DNA of 64,000 bases from Ignavibacteriota bacterium (GTDB taxonomy: Bacteria > Bacteroidota > Ignavibacteria > SZUA-365): positions 1 through 64,000 of the forward strand of contig JACRFB010000059.1 of assembly GCA_016218045.1 (NCBI GenBank). Reading direction: 5' to 3'. This document shows, piece after piece, positions 1 through 9,500 of the stretch. The notes beneath the pieces are model-generated. The model saw only the letters and a list, made by a program, of their open reading frames with translations. It did no database searches and had not been told where the DNA came from. Numbering within the stretch: the stretch's first letter is position 1; every line of letters starts with the position of its first letter. Made by a program: the position numbers and the translations under genes.

Positions 1-1
1 G

Positions 2-982
2 CTGTACTATCAGTACTACGTGATGAAGGACGGCCAGGACATCCGCGAGTCGTTCTACAACTTCGAGTACACGGGCAGCGACAACTCGCTGGCCGAGCGC
101 CGCGCGGTGACGCCGGCGGCCGCGACCTTCACGGTCGAGGACATCGTCGACAGCAAGACCGTGATGAACCGCATGCCGACCTTCCGCAACCTCTCCGTGC
201 TCGCGCGGAACGTGCGTGTCACGTGGGTCTGTGATCTGCGTCCGGCCTATTACCAGACGCTGAAGGGCGACACGTTGTTCGACATCCAGGGCAGCGATCA
301 CATCTACGATCCCGCAACCGTGTACACATCGGGCCTGTGGATGAACGGTCCGGCAACCGGCGGTTGGACGACGTGGGGTCAGACGCTCCGTGACGATGCG
401 CCGAAGCGCATGTACGACGACGGCACCAACGGTGACGCCGTCGCGGGCGACCACTTCTACACCGTGCAGTTCTTGTATGGACCCGATTCCACCGGCAGCA
501 AGAAGTTTGTCGGCCAGGAATTCAAGTTCGGCATCAAGGGCGGCGACAACGAAGGTGGTCAGGGCGGATTCGGTAACAACCACTACGAGAACATCGACGA
601 CTCGCAGGCCGAGGTTACCATCAACACCGCGTTCGGATCCATCAATCCGAAGTACTACGACGGTTGGGATTACAACACCGGCACACCGACTTCGGTAGAC
701 CGCCTCGGCGGCGCACCTGTCGTGTACCGTCTCGACCAGAACTATCCGAACCCCTTCAACCCGAGCACCAACATCACGTACTCCGTGCCGGCTTCCGGCT
801 GGGTGACGCTGAAGGTGTTCAACGCCCTCGGGCAGTACATGACCACACTCGTCAGCGGTCCCGCCGAAGCGGGCGATTACCGCGTGCAGTTCGACGCCTC
901 CGGCTTCGAGAGCGGCGTGTACATGTACGAACTCAGCGTGAACGGCTTCCGCCAGACACGCACGATGACACTCGTGAAATAA
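2..982 (+). CDS. T9SS-sorted secreted protein, C-terminal part (5' end outside window)
   Basis: The reading frame is open to the left edge, so this is the last 326 or so residues of a longer protein; the first in-window start codons lie inside the domain and are not real starts. The body contains an Asp/Gly-rich module (DDGTNGDAVAGDHFYT near residue 140) of the kind found in Ig-like or carbohydrate-binding-like modules of secreted proteins, but I cannot assign a family. The last 80 residues are a classic type IX secretion sorting domain, starting with the QNYPNPFNPST motif and ending in a Thr-rich strand plus LVK. Known for the family: the tail directs export through the outer membrane and is cleaved or attached to lipopolysaccharide. 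A strong intrinsic terminator follows 24 bases after the stop, so this ends a transcription unit. Confidence 0.9.
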   Translation: MYYQYYVMKDGQDIRESFYNFEYTGSDNSLAERRAVTPAAATFTVEDIVDSKTVMNRMPTFRNLSVLARNVRVTWVCDLRPAYYQTLKGDTLFDIQGSDHIYDPATVYTSGLWMNGPATGGWTTWGQTLRDDAPKRMYDDGTNGDAVAGDHFYTVQFLYGPDSTGSKKFVGQEFKFGIKGGDNEGGQGGFGNNHYENIDDSQAEVTINTAFGSINPKYYDGWDYNTGTPTSVDRLGGAPVVYRLDQNYPNPFNPSTNITYSVPASGWVTLKVFNALGQYMTTLVSGPAEAGDYRVQFDASGFESGVYMYELSVNGFRQTRTMTLVK

Positions 983-1006
983 ACGAGTCCATCACCGATC
1001 GACACT

Positions 1007-1036
1007 GGCGCCCCGGCAACGGGGCGCCTTTTTTTT
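1007..1036 (+). terminator. Intrinsic terminator after the first gene
   Basis: Perfect 8-bp stem GGCGCCCC/GGGGCGCC around a 6-base loop, directly followed by eight T residues. It serves the plus-strand gene only; on the minus strand there is no T run. Confidence 0.95.
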
Positions 1037-1080
1037 CAGTCCCCTACCCACCTGCCAATGTCACGCCTGCCATCAGCCTT

Positions 1081-1956
1081 TTACCCGTCCACCTTTTGAA
1101 GCTCCGCCCAGGCCCGCGCGATATGTTCCGGTGTTGTACCGCAACAGCCGCCGACATACGAGGCGCCCGCATCGACGAGGGCACGGATACCAGCAGCGAA
1201 AGATTCAGGCGTCGCGGAATACAGGATACGTCCATCCGATATTTCGGGCAGACCCGCATTGGGTTTCATCCACACGGGGCGTGTGGTACCCGCGCGCAGG
1301 ATACGGCACACGGGCAGCGCATCGGTGATGCCGGTGCCGCAGTTTGCGCCGATAATGTCGGCTCCCGCGCGTTCGAGTTCCGCTGCGGCATCACGCGCAT
1401 GCAGGCCCATCATGGTGGACGCGCCGTCCTCGCCGCTGTCGAACACCATGCTCACAGCGACCGGCAGCCCCGTGCTTTTTGCCGCCGCGAGGGCGATGAG
1501 CGTCTCGTCGAGATCCGTCATGGTCTCGAGAAGGAGTGCATCAACGCCGCCCTCGGCGAGTGCGCGCGCCTGCGTGAGATAGACTTCCGCCAGTTCCACC
1601 TCCGACACTTCCCCCATTAAAAGCAGGGCACCCGTCGACCCCATGGAGCCGAACACGCGCACTTCCGAGCCGGCTTCCGCGCGGCTGATCTCGGCGCCCG
1701 CGCGTGCAAGTTCCGCCGCCCTATCGCTCAAGCCGTGACGCGCGAGCACGATGGCATTCGCGCCGAACGTATTTGTCAGAATGATGGCACTGCCCGCCTG
1801 CACATACGACCGCGCCACACCCGCGACAAGCTCGGGAAATTCCACATTCCATAGATCGGGACATGCGCCGACAGGCAAGCCGCGCTTCTGCAGTTCCGTG
1901 CCCCACGCGCCGTCGAGAAGGACGGGGCCGCTGTTGGATTGAGTGTTGAGGTTCAT
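1081..1956 (-). CDS. Homocysteine S-methyltransferase family protein
   Basis: A 291-aa single-domain protein of the family that moves a methyl group to homocysteine (MmuM, BHMT and the N-terminal Hcy domain of MetH). The N-terminal DGAWGTELQKRG matches the family opening DGAxGTxL. The zinc-thiolate cysteines are present: one in GANCG (near residue 210) and the pair in GGCCGTTPEHI near the C-terminus. I chose the ATG at 1954-1956 because the family usually begins a few residues before DGA; a TTG 36 bases upstream would add only a non-conserved stretch. No folate- or cobalamin-binding domains follow, so the methyl donor cannot be read from the sequence; S-methylmethionine or betaine are possible. 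It is monocistronic and divergent from the next gene, with a short tandem repeat in its upstream gap. Confidence 0.85.
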   Translation of the reverse strand: MNLNTQSNSGPVLLDGAWGTELQKRGLPVGACPDLWNVEFPELVAGVARSYVQAGSAIILTNTFGANAIVLARHGLSDRAAELARAGAEISRAEAGSEVRVFGSMGSTGALLLMGEVSEVELAEVYLTQARALAEGGVDALLLETMTDLDETLIALAAAKSTGLPVAVSMVFDSGEDGASTMMGLHARDAAAELERAGADIIGANCGTGITDALPVCRILRAGTTRPVWMKPNAGLPEISDGRILYSATPESFAAGIRALVDAGASYVGGCCGTTPEHIARAWAELQKVDG

Positions 1957-1997
1957 GCCCGCAATGTAGCAGGCATGACACCGAAAGGCCAATGACG

Positions 1998-2078
1998 GAC
2001 AGCGGGAGAGCGGGACAGCGGGAGAGCGAGACAGCGGGACAGCGGGAGAGCGGGACAGCGGGAGATCGGGACAGCGGT
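1998..2078. repeat. Short tandem repeat, word GGGACAGC/GGGAGAGC
   Basis: About ten degenerate 8-base units, purine-rich on the plus strand, in the gap between two divergent genes. The same words recur at 4161-4220, 50335-50362 and, as the complement, at 43620-43752. Non-coding. Confidence 0.9.
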
Positions 2079-2164
2079 GTACGTGTGGCCGCGTAGCACG
2101 TGCAGTTCACATGTCAGGATACTCGTACATCAATTGTCTGGTGTATGACCAGCAGGAAATCTGT

Positions 2165-4162
2165 ATGCGCACTTCTTCGCTTTCTTCCACCTTCGTTGTG
2201 TTCACCTTGTTGTGGCTGTGTATCGGATCCCAGTCCGGGAACCTGCACGCGCAGCCGAAACTGCGTGTCATGCGCATTATCAACAACTGGCCCACGATAG
2301 AAGTATATATTCGGTCGACGTGCAACGGCGAACGTATCTTTCCGAGCAACAGTAAGCAGTTTCGGATATCCGAAAACGGTAGGGATATCCGAGATTTCGA
2401 GCTCTGGTGCCCGGAACCCACAACACGCGACCCTCTGACCTGCGTGATACTGCTGGACGTGGATCCCAGGATGGACGCGAATGCACAACGGCTGATGAAA
2501 CAGCGCGCCAGGGAACTCATCTCGTCGCTCGATCTGAAAAGAGATAACGCCACGATTCTCGCCGTCAGCGCGACACCGTCCGTCGTGCAATCGAAAACAT
2601 CAGATACGACACTCCTTTTCGCTGCAGTGGAATCGGTACAACCGGCTGCAACGGCACGACTTTGGGACGGCCTGTTCCAGGCCATGGACCTGCTTCACGC
2701 TGAACGGTTGTACCCCGCCGCCGTCTACTATTTCGGATCAGGCCGGGACAGCGCGTCTCAAAAAACACCCGGCGACTGTTTGCAACATCTGTGGGCCCTC
2801 TGGCGCACGATGTTGTACTCCTTCACATTCGGTACACCGCATGCTCATGATTCCCTACGCATCCTGACGGAGCGAAGTTCCGGAAGAGACCTCCACAATC
2901 CCGCCGCCGGCTGGATGCAAACGGCAGTCACAGAAGCAGCCACGATCGTCTCCCGTTGGATAGAAGATTGCCTCATCACGTATCAGGCGACGTGTATGGA
3001 CCGCACTGAGCGCATCGTTCGCGTGACGCTGCTGGACACATGCAATGGCACCGATACCGAAGTGAAATCTTACAGGGCTCCAGTCGATACCAGCACGTTC
3101 ACTCCACTGCGTGTTGGTCCGGGAACCGTGTTTCATGCCCTCGAAGGAAGCGTGGTGGAAGTACCAGTTCTCCTCCATGATTACCCGAGTGCATATCCCG
3201 GCAATCTCGTGGGTGCATGTACATTTTCAATCCTATTCAATGACACGCTGCTTTCGTGGCGTGGCGCCGATATTCCCGAGGGTAGCATCTACAGCGGAGT
3301 TCCGGTAAGAACCACGCTTGATGAGGGGCGTGTCATCATTTATCTCGACGGGCCCGCCACCGCCTGGCCTCAGACGATGCCCACTACGCTTTTGCTACTC
3401 CGCTTCCGTGTCCGCACCGCTCAAGACCGGAGCGTCGTACGAACGCCGGTACACCTTGTCGATTGGAAATTCCATGAGGGCTGTCACTCCGCGTGGACGC
3501 GCGATGGTGCGGTGTTAATTCCGCAACGCCGGCCTGCACCCGTGCACACGCTCGCGATAAATGGACAGAGCATCCGCTGGGATGAAGCACTGGCACGCTA
3601 CACCCCGTCGCCACTTCAGTTCTCATGCCTGGTCGCGAACAATGGAGCAGAAACAGCACGTCATGCAATGGTCACCCTGTCCTTCACGGATTCGCTCATC
3701 ACACCGACTGCACCACGTTTCTTACACACCGCGACTTCACCGCCAAACATCGAATTCAACACCGTCAGTGAGGCCCGATGGGATCTGTTCCTGCATCCGC
3801 GCACAACCGGCGACACAGTGTTACTCTCTGCTGAAATGATATTCGATAATGCCGACACACTCCGCGGATCGCTCAAGCTGTGGATACCGCCCGCGCGCGT
3901 AACAGGAATCGATGTCGCGGAGAAGGCCGCGGCGCGGCTGTTTTCCGTGTATCCCAATCCCAGCGATGGATTCGTCACACTTCGCTTTCCAGATACGGAT
4001 GCCACATACCCCGTATCGGTACACGACGCACTCGGACGACTGGTTTACACCGTCACCTCCGCACAACACGGGAGCAACACACTGGATCTCTCCGCAGTGC
4101 CGCCGGGGCTGTACATCATTAATGCCGGCGGCTTCCGACAGACACTGCTGCTCACACGTTGA
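2165..4162 (+). CDS. Secreted protein with VWA-like N-terminus and T9SS sorting tail
   Basis: A 665-aa exported protein. I start at the ATG at 2165 because it gives a standard signal peptide (MRTSSLSS, then a hydrophobic stretch ending at HAQ) and has an AGGAA about 7 bases upstream; an earlier start would place 18 extra residues in front of it. Residues about 25-260 resemble a von Willebrand A fold (ILLDVDPRMDANAQ, with LDxDxxMD in the MIDAS-like position). The middle (about 315-450) resembles a cohesin-like beta domain. The last 80 residues form a T9SS sorting domain (VYPNPSDGFVTLRF). Role unknown; surface or extracellular location is inferred. The stop codon is fused to a short tandem repeat. 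Confidence 0.88.
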   Translation: MRTSSLSSTFVVFTLLWLCIGSQSGNLHAQPKLRVMRIINNWPTIEVYIRSTCNGERIFPSNSKQFRISENGRDIRDFELWCPEPTTRDPLTCVILLDVDPRMDANAQRLMKQRARELISSLDLKRDNATILAVSATPSVVQSKTSDTTLLFAAVESVQPAATARLWDGLFQAMDLLHAERLYPAAVYYFGSGRDSASQKTPGDCLQHLWALWRTMLYSFTFGTPHAHDSLRILTERSSGRDLHNPAAGWMQTAVTEAATIVSRWIEDCLITYQATCMDRTERIVRVTLLDTCNGTDTEVKSYRAPVDTSTFTPLRVGPGTVFHALEGSVVEVPVLLHDYPSAYPGNLVGACTFSILFNDTLLSWRGADIPEGSIYSGVPVRTTLDEGRVIIYLDGPATAWPQTMPTTLLLLRFRVRTAQDRSVVRTPVHLVDWKFHEGCHSAWTRDGAVLIPQRRPAPVHTLAINGQSIRWDEALARYTPSPLQFSCLVANNGAETARHAMVTLSFTDSLITPTAPRFLHTATSPPNIEFNTVSEARWDLFLHPRTTGDTVLLSAEMIFDNADTLRGSLKLWIPPARVTGIDVAEKAAARLFSVYPNPSDGFVTLRFPDTDATYPVSVHDALGRLVYTVTSAQHGSNTLDLSAVPPGLYIINAGGFRQTLLLTR

Positions 4163-4220
4163 ACAGCGGGACAGCGGGACAACGGTACAACGGGACAGCG
4201 GGACAGCGAGACAACGGGAG
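4161..4220. repeat. Short tandem repeat GGGACAGC abutting the stop codon
   Basis: Seven or so 8-base units; the first unit shares two bases with the TGA stop of the preceding gene. Purine-rich on the sense strand. Same family as 1998-2078. Confidence 0.88.
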
Positions 4221-4300
4221 ATGACCGACACGCCTCCCGCTACATAGAGTCTCCATTTTTTCGCACATTGCCGCATGTTCCACCTCACACCTGCGAGAAG

Positions 4301-5092
4301 ATGAGCCGCACGAACCGACTCCCCAGCCCTCTTGCCTCCGTGGAGGCCTATAAGACTCCCGGAGAAACGTTACACACATCCACGTTCCTCGCGACACTGC
4401 GCTTTTACCCGCGGCTCGCGGTGGTGGTTGTACGTGCATCGCGGCGGGCGAAACACGGACGGTACGGACGCCAGGACTGGGAGGACAGCAGCATCGCCAC
4501 CATGCTCTGTCTCGAAGCCGCGGGCTGCCGCTTCAACATCGAGGGACTGCGCAACATCACGGCGTGTGAAGGTCCGGCGGTGTTTGTCGGCAATCACATG
4601 AGCACACTCGAGACGTTCTCGCTACCGGGCATTATCGATCCCGTGAAACCCGTGACCTTTGTCATCAAACCGAGCCTGATGGACTACCCGCTCTTCGGTC
4701 ACGTGATGCGCTCACGGAATCCCATCGTCGTCTCACGCGACAATCCGCGGCAGGATCTCGTCACCGTACTCGAAGAGGGACGGCGGCGACTCGAAGAGGG
4801 CATCAGTATCGTGCTTTTCCCGCAGACCACGCGACGGCTCGACTTCGATCCCGCGCAGTTCAACTCCCTCGGCGTCAAACTCGCAAAAAGTGCCGGTGTC
4901 CCCATCATCCCTGTCGCCCTCAAAACCGACGCCTGGGCCAACGGCCGCATCGTCAAGGAATTCGGACCCATAGATCCGAAAAAGACCATACACCTCGCTT
5001 TCGGCTCCCCCATACACATCGAAGGCAACGGCCGCGCCGAGCACGAATCCGTCATCGCCTTCATCGAGAAACACCTGCGGCAGTGGCGGTGA
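4301..5092 (+). CDS. PlsC/LPLAT-like acyltransferase with atypical motifs
   Basis: A 263-aa protein of the lysophospholipid acyltransferase superfamily, whose members esterify glycerol-phosphate or lyso-lipids at the inner membrane. Block I is VGNHMSTLET: the catalytic His is present but the usual H-X4-D ends in Glu. Block III, normally FPEGTRS, reads LFPQTTRR, so the conserved Glu-Gly is Gln-Thr. The later VPIIPVAL block is normal. These changes suggest a divergent acceptor or an MlaC/ornithine-lipid-type branch rather than canonical PlsC; that is inference. The ATG at 4301 is preferred over an in-frame TTG at 4268. No convincing transmembrane segment is obvious. The TGA stop runs straight into a G-rich repeat. 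Confidence 0.8.
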   Translation: MSRTNRLPSPLASVEAYKTPGETLHTSTFLATLRFYPRLAVVVVRASRRAKHGRYGRQDWEDSSIATMLCLEAAGCRFNIEGLRNITACEGPAVFVGNHMSTLETFSLPGIIDPVKPVTFVIKPSLMDYPLFGHVMRSRNPIVVSRDNPRQDLVTVLEEGRRRLEEGISIVLFPQTTRRLDFDPAQFNSLGVKLAKSAGVPIIPVALKTDAWANGRIVKEFGPIDPKKTIHLAFGSPIHIEGNGRAEHESVIAFIEKHLRQWR

Positions 5093-5139
5093 GCGGGACG
5101 GGGGAGTAAGGAATTGGGGGTGGGGAGTAGGGAGCAGAA
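5090..5139. repeat. G-rich short repeat abutting the stop codon
   Basis: Degenerate GGGGAGT/GGGACGG words begin at the TGA of the preceding gene. The rest of the gap to 5212 is unremarkable. Confidence 0.7.
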
Positions 5140-5212
5140 CAACAAAGTGGGGTCACGCTGAGTCCCGCGAAGCGGGAAAGCACGACGAGAATCGGATCGA
5201 TGGGGCGTTTTA

Positions 5213-5279
5213 TCGTCCAATCGTCTGAGCGTCCGATCGTCTAATCGTCTAATCGTCTGATCATCCAATCGTCTAATCC
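5213..5279. repeat. Octamer tandem repeat CGTCTAAT
   Basis: Eight to nine degenerate copies of an 8-base word (ATCGTCTA and variants such as ATCGTCTG, ATCATCCA) in the leader region of the next gene. Non-coding. Confidence 0.88.
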
Positions 5280-5296
5280 AGTCATCGCGTATGGTG

Positions 5297-5326
5297 TTGC
5301 TGTTGTACGGGATGGGTAGTAGTTTG
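5297..5326 (+). promoter_or_regulatory. Candidate Bacteroidota-type promoter
   Basis: TTG (5297-5299), 20 bases, then TAGTTTG (5320-5326), one base shorter than the Bacteroidota -7 consensus TAnnTTTG. It lies 34 bases before the ATG at 5360. Confidence 0.35.
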
Positions 5327-5348
5327 CACACCTTATGCAGTAATACGC

Positions 5349-5353
5349 GGAGG
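5349..5353 (+). promoter_or_regulatory. Shine-Dalgarno GGAGG deciding a start
   Basis: GGAGG ends 6 bases before the ATG at 5360 and supports that codon over the preceding GTG (5357) and over an internal ATG at 5429. Confidence 0.7.
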
Positions 5354-5359
5354 TAAGTG

Positions 5360-6391
5360 ATGGCGAAGCGAAGGGGTGAAAAAGCGGCGGAAACTGCGTC
5401 AGCACCTGATTTGAGTGGACGAAGCAGGATGTGGATAGGCCATACGACTGCAGTGATGACAATGGGTATGATCGTCCTTCTCCTCGCGGGATGCGGAAAA
5501 GACAAGAACGAGGATGGCATCGTCGCCCCTCAGGACGGCCTCCGCATCACGAGCGTTCATGCGACAACGGCATGGCCGCGCGATAGCATCGTCTTGAGCG
5601 GTCAGCTTCCTCCGAACCCCGGCCTGATCCGCGTGCTCTTCGAGGTTGGAGGCGTTCTCGCCCCCGACACGGCGCTGCCACTCTGGTACACGCCCACCAC
5701 GGGTTTCGCAATCCGTATACCCGTCGCTGCAATGCACTGGACGCAGCCGGTAACCGTCGTGCTCCTCTGCGACGCCGCGCGCTTCCGTGCCCCGAGCGCC
5801 ATCGAGATCATGCACATGCCCCCCTACCGCGCCCTGCAATGGAAGGTTTCCGGCGTTGTCGCACGTGTACAGATTACCGATTGGATCGACGTCGACGGCG
5901 TGCGCACTGAGAAGACCAAGGACTCGGTGATGACGATCCCCGACTTCTCGTCCACGGCCTACGGCTCGAACACGATCGCGGTGAACGATACACAGCGGAC
6001 CTTTGCCGACTCGGTAACCAGTCAGCCGTATCAGGTGCCACCTTATACTCTGATGCTCCAGGGATACTTTTCCACGCCTCGCCGTCTGGGTCGGCTATAC
6101 GGGTACTCCGCCACCTACACCGTGACGGGACGGCCACGCCTTATTTTGAGTACGACTATTGCGACACTCACAATACACGACGTCCCCCTCGCCGAGGCAG
6201 CGCCGTGGCTGGATACAGTCACCAAGCTGAACCACGATCAATTCACCGCATGCGCCCCGTCCCTGTCCTATCGCGCCGAGTACTGGAACTACATCAACGG
6301 GGGGTTGCTGAACGGGGGGCGTCTCATCACGCTGACCGAGGTCCTGAGCTATGTGCCGGGCACGGTTTGCACAATCGTTGCCTGGAAATGA
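5360..6391 (+). CDS. Putative lipoprotein, function unknown
   Basis: A 343-aa exported lipoprotein. A hydrophobic stretch ends in the lipobox LLLAGC (Cys at about residue 45), followed by a charged KDKNED linker typical of a mature lipoprotein. The strong GGAGG places the start at 5360, giving an unusually long n-region of about 24 residues; starting at the ATG at 5429 (MWIGHTTAVMTMGM) would give a normal signal peptide. Both have ribosome-site support, so the start is open. The mature part is beta-rich with many Thr/Val strands and no family I recognise. It stands alone, with a gap of about 110 bases to the large outer-membrane gene downstream, which may be co-transcribed. Confidence 0.8.
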   Translation: MAKRRGEKAAETASAPDLSGRSRMWIGHTTAVMTMGMIVLLLAGCGKDKNEDGIVAPQDGLRITSVHATTAWPRDSIVLSGQLPPNPGLIRVLFEVGGVLAPDTALPLWYTPTTGFAIRIPVAAMHWTQPVTVVLLCDAARFRAPSAIEIMHMPPYRALQWKVSGVVARVQITDWIDVDGVRTEKTKDSVMTIPDFSSTAYGSNTIAVNDTQRTFADSVTSQPYQVPPYTLMLQGYFSTPRRLGRLYGYSATYTVTGRPRLILSTTIATLTIHDVPLAEAAPWLDTVTKLNHDQFTACAPSLSYRAEYWNYINGGLLNGGRLITLTEVLSYVPGTVCTIVAWK

Positions 6392-6503
6392 CCGCACAAT
6401 GCGCGGCATGATCGAGGCCGCGGCGCCTTCATCGCTTCCGGGCTGACGACTCCCGTGACCGCACGCATAGGAACATCGTCGCGGCGGTTCTAACTTCCGC
6501 GCT

Positions 6504-9500
6504 GTGACACCGCGAGGAAATATCATCCGACGCTTCGCACGGCCGCTCGCGCGCGGCGTGCTCCTGTTTGCCGCACTCCTGCCCTTGCTCGCACGGGCGC
6601 AGAGCGACACGGCACGTTTCCGTGCAACGGAGTACACCGAGACGCTGGCAGTGACAGATACGCTGCGACTTGCGCGGCAGTTCGTGGAACTCGGAAGTGT
6701 GTCGATCGGCACGGAGAACGGGACCATCCTGCCAGACAGCGGATGTTTCAGTCTCGATTTGCGCCTTGGAATCGTTGTATTGACGGCGCGTGGACGCGGC
6801 ATAGTCGATTCGTTACACACGACACGGCTGCGTGTCACCTATCGTGCCCTGCCCTTCCGCTTCCCGCCGGTGTACCGCGCACGCGAACTGGTGCTGCGCA
6901 CCGATACCGCGCGCGGCGACACGCTGCGTGTGTTTGCTCCGTCGGCGCCGCTGACGATGGAGAATATTTTCGGTGCGGGACTGCAGAAGAGCGGGTATAT
7001 CGGACGCGGCTTCACTGTGGGCACGAATCGCGACCTTACCCTCAACAGCGGCTTCCGGCTGTCACTCGCGGGCAAGCTTGCCGAAGACATCGACATCATG
7101 GCCGCGCTCACCGACGAGAACACTCCGATTCAGCCCGAGGGCAACACACGCACGATACAGGAACTGGACAAGGTGTTCATCCGCATTTCGAGCGGTCCGC
7201 TTGCGGCGACACTCGGCGACTTCTCCCTCTCCTTCAGCGGCACGGAGTTCGGATCATATAACCGCAAGTTATCGGGCGTGCTCGCGGAGGGCAGCTCGCC
7301 GCTCGGCAGTGCGGCCGCGTCGTACGCAACCATGAAAGGCAGCTATCGCACCGTACAATTTGCAGGTATCGACGGCGTGCAGGGGCCCTACCGCCTCACC
7401 GGAAAAAACGGCGAACAGCGCATCGTAGTGCTGGCCGGCACCGAACGTGTGTATGTGGACGGTGTCGAAATGACACGCGGCGAAACCTTCGATTACATCA
7501 TCGAGTACGCAAGCGGAGAGATCACCTTCCGGCCGCGACGGCTCATCACCGCGGCGTCGCGGATCACGGTGGACTTCGAATACGCCGACAGGCAGTACGC
7601 ACGCGCGCTCTTCGCTGCCAACGCCACGGCCGACATCATCCCGAAAGCGCTCGCGGTGACAGCACGGTACATGCGCGAGGGTGATGATCCCGATTCGCCC
7701 ATCGACTTCGAATTGAGTGCGGAAGACCGGCGCGTGCTGGCCGATGCGGGCGACGATCCGCGCAAGGCCGCGACATCGGGCGTGGTGTACGCGGGCATCG
7801 ACACCGCGCGCGGCAATGGCGCGGGCCAGTACGTGCGCATCGATACCACCATCGGCGGCGCTCCGATGGCCGTGTACCGTTACGCGCCTGGCGACGACAG
7901 CGCGACGTACACCGTCACATTTTCCTATGTGGGAACAGGGTCGGGCGACTATTCACGGAAGACGCTGGGCTCCTTCGCTTTTGTCGGCGTCGGTCAGGGC
8001 GACTATGCGCCGCTGCGCCTGGTGCCCGTGCCGCAGTTGCATCAGACGGGCAATCTGCTGCTCGCGGCAACACCGTTCGAGGGCCTCACGGTGCGCGCGG
8101 AGGGAGCGGTGAGCGACCTGGCGCGCAACCGCCTCTCGGAGGTCGATGCCGCCGACAATGCCGGCAGCGCCGTCAACACCAGCGGCGTGTGGACCTTCGG
8201 CACACCCGTCGGAGATGTGGAAGTCGCCGGGCGTTTCCGCGCGACGGCCTCGACCTTTGCTCCGATCGACCGCATCAACGACATCGAATTCTCGCGCCGC
8301 TGGGACGTGGCCGCCACCACGTCCGCAACGGAGACAATACGCGAGGGCAGCTTCGCGCTGAAACCCGCGTCCTTTGCGCGCGCGTCCGTCGGCGCGGGCA
8401 GTTACACACGAGGCGATTTTTCATCGCGGCGCATTGAAACACAACTCACACTGTCGGAGAGCGCGGCCGAAGCGTGGATCCCGCAACTGTCGTGGCGCGG
8501 CGAACACATCACAAGCGACGACCGCGCGGCGCGCGGCAGCGGCACATGGCTGCGGCAGCGCGGCGAGGCGCGGTACACGAAGGGATTCATACAACCGACG
8601 CTGCGTTTCGAAAGCGAGGACCGCTCCGCATCCGCAGCCGACACCCTTCTGCCCGTGAGTCTGTCGTTCGTCGACGTGCGTCCCGGCTTTATCCTGCCCG
8701 CGATCGGCGCCATGAGTTTTGCCGCCGAGATCGGCTACCGCAGCGACAACGCGTGGCAGCGTGGATCCGTCGTGAAACAGTCCGACGACATATACCAGCA
8801 GTACACCTTGACGCTGCGACCCTGGAACGACCTCAGCGCCAACGCGGCCGTGACATTGCGCGACAGGCGCTTCAGCGAGAGTTTCCGCAGCGCGGGCAAC
8901 AGCGATCTGCAGACCATCCTGACCAAGACCCAGATCCAGTACACGCCCTTCAATCGCGCCCTGGCGGCGGATGTGCTGTACGAAGTGTCCACCGAAAAGA
9001 CGTCCAAACTCGAACGCGCCTTTCTGAAGGTTCCCTTCGGACAGGGCAACTACGTGTACAAGGGCGACGTGAACAAGAACGGTGTCGAAGACGAGAGCGA
9101 ATTCGAACCAACACGCTTCGATGGCGACTACGTGGCCATCACCGTGCCCACCGACCGACTCTTCCCCGTGATCGATCTGCGCAGCAGCGTGCGCCTGCAG
9201 GTGCGTCCCGCGCGCGTCCTGGGCCGCGACGGCGGCGGCTTGCTCGCCGCGCTGGGACGCGCGCTGTCGAGCGAGACCTCGGCGCGCATCGAGGAGAAAA
9301 ACAGCACGGCCAACACGGCCGACGTGTACCTCCTGCGTCTCGCGCGGTTCCTGAACGACACGCTCACACTGCGCGGCTTCCAGAATTTGCGCCAGGACTT
9401 TTTCCTCTTCGAGCAAAATTCGGAGCTGTCGCTCCGATTCCGCTACGAACAGAACCGCGGCTTCAGCCAGTTCGCGCTTGCGAACGAGCGGAGTTTCCGC

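Noticed and set aside
1131-1620. Plus-strand ORFs opposite the homocysteine methyltransferase-like gene
   Set aside because: Overlap a well-supported minus-strand family member and lack any motif or ribosome site.
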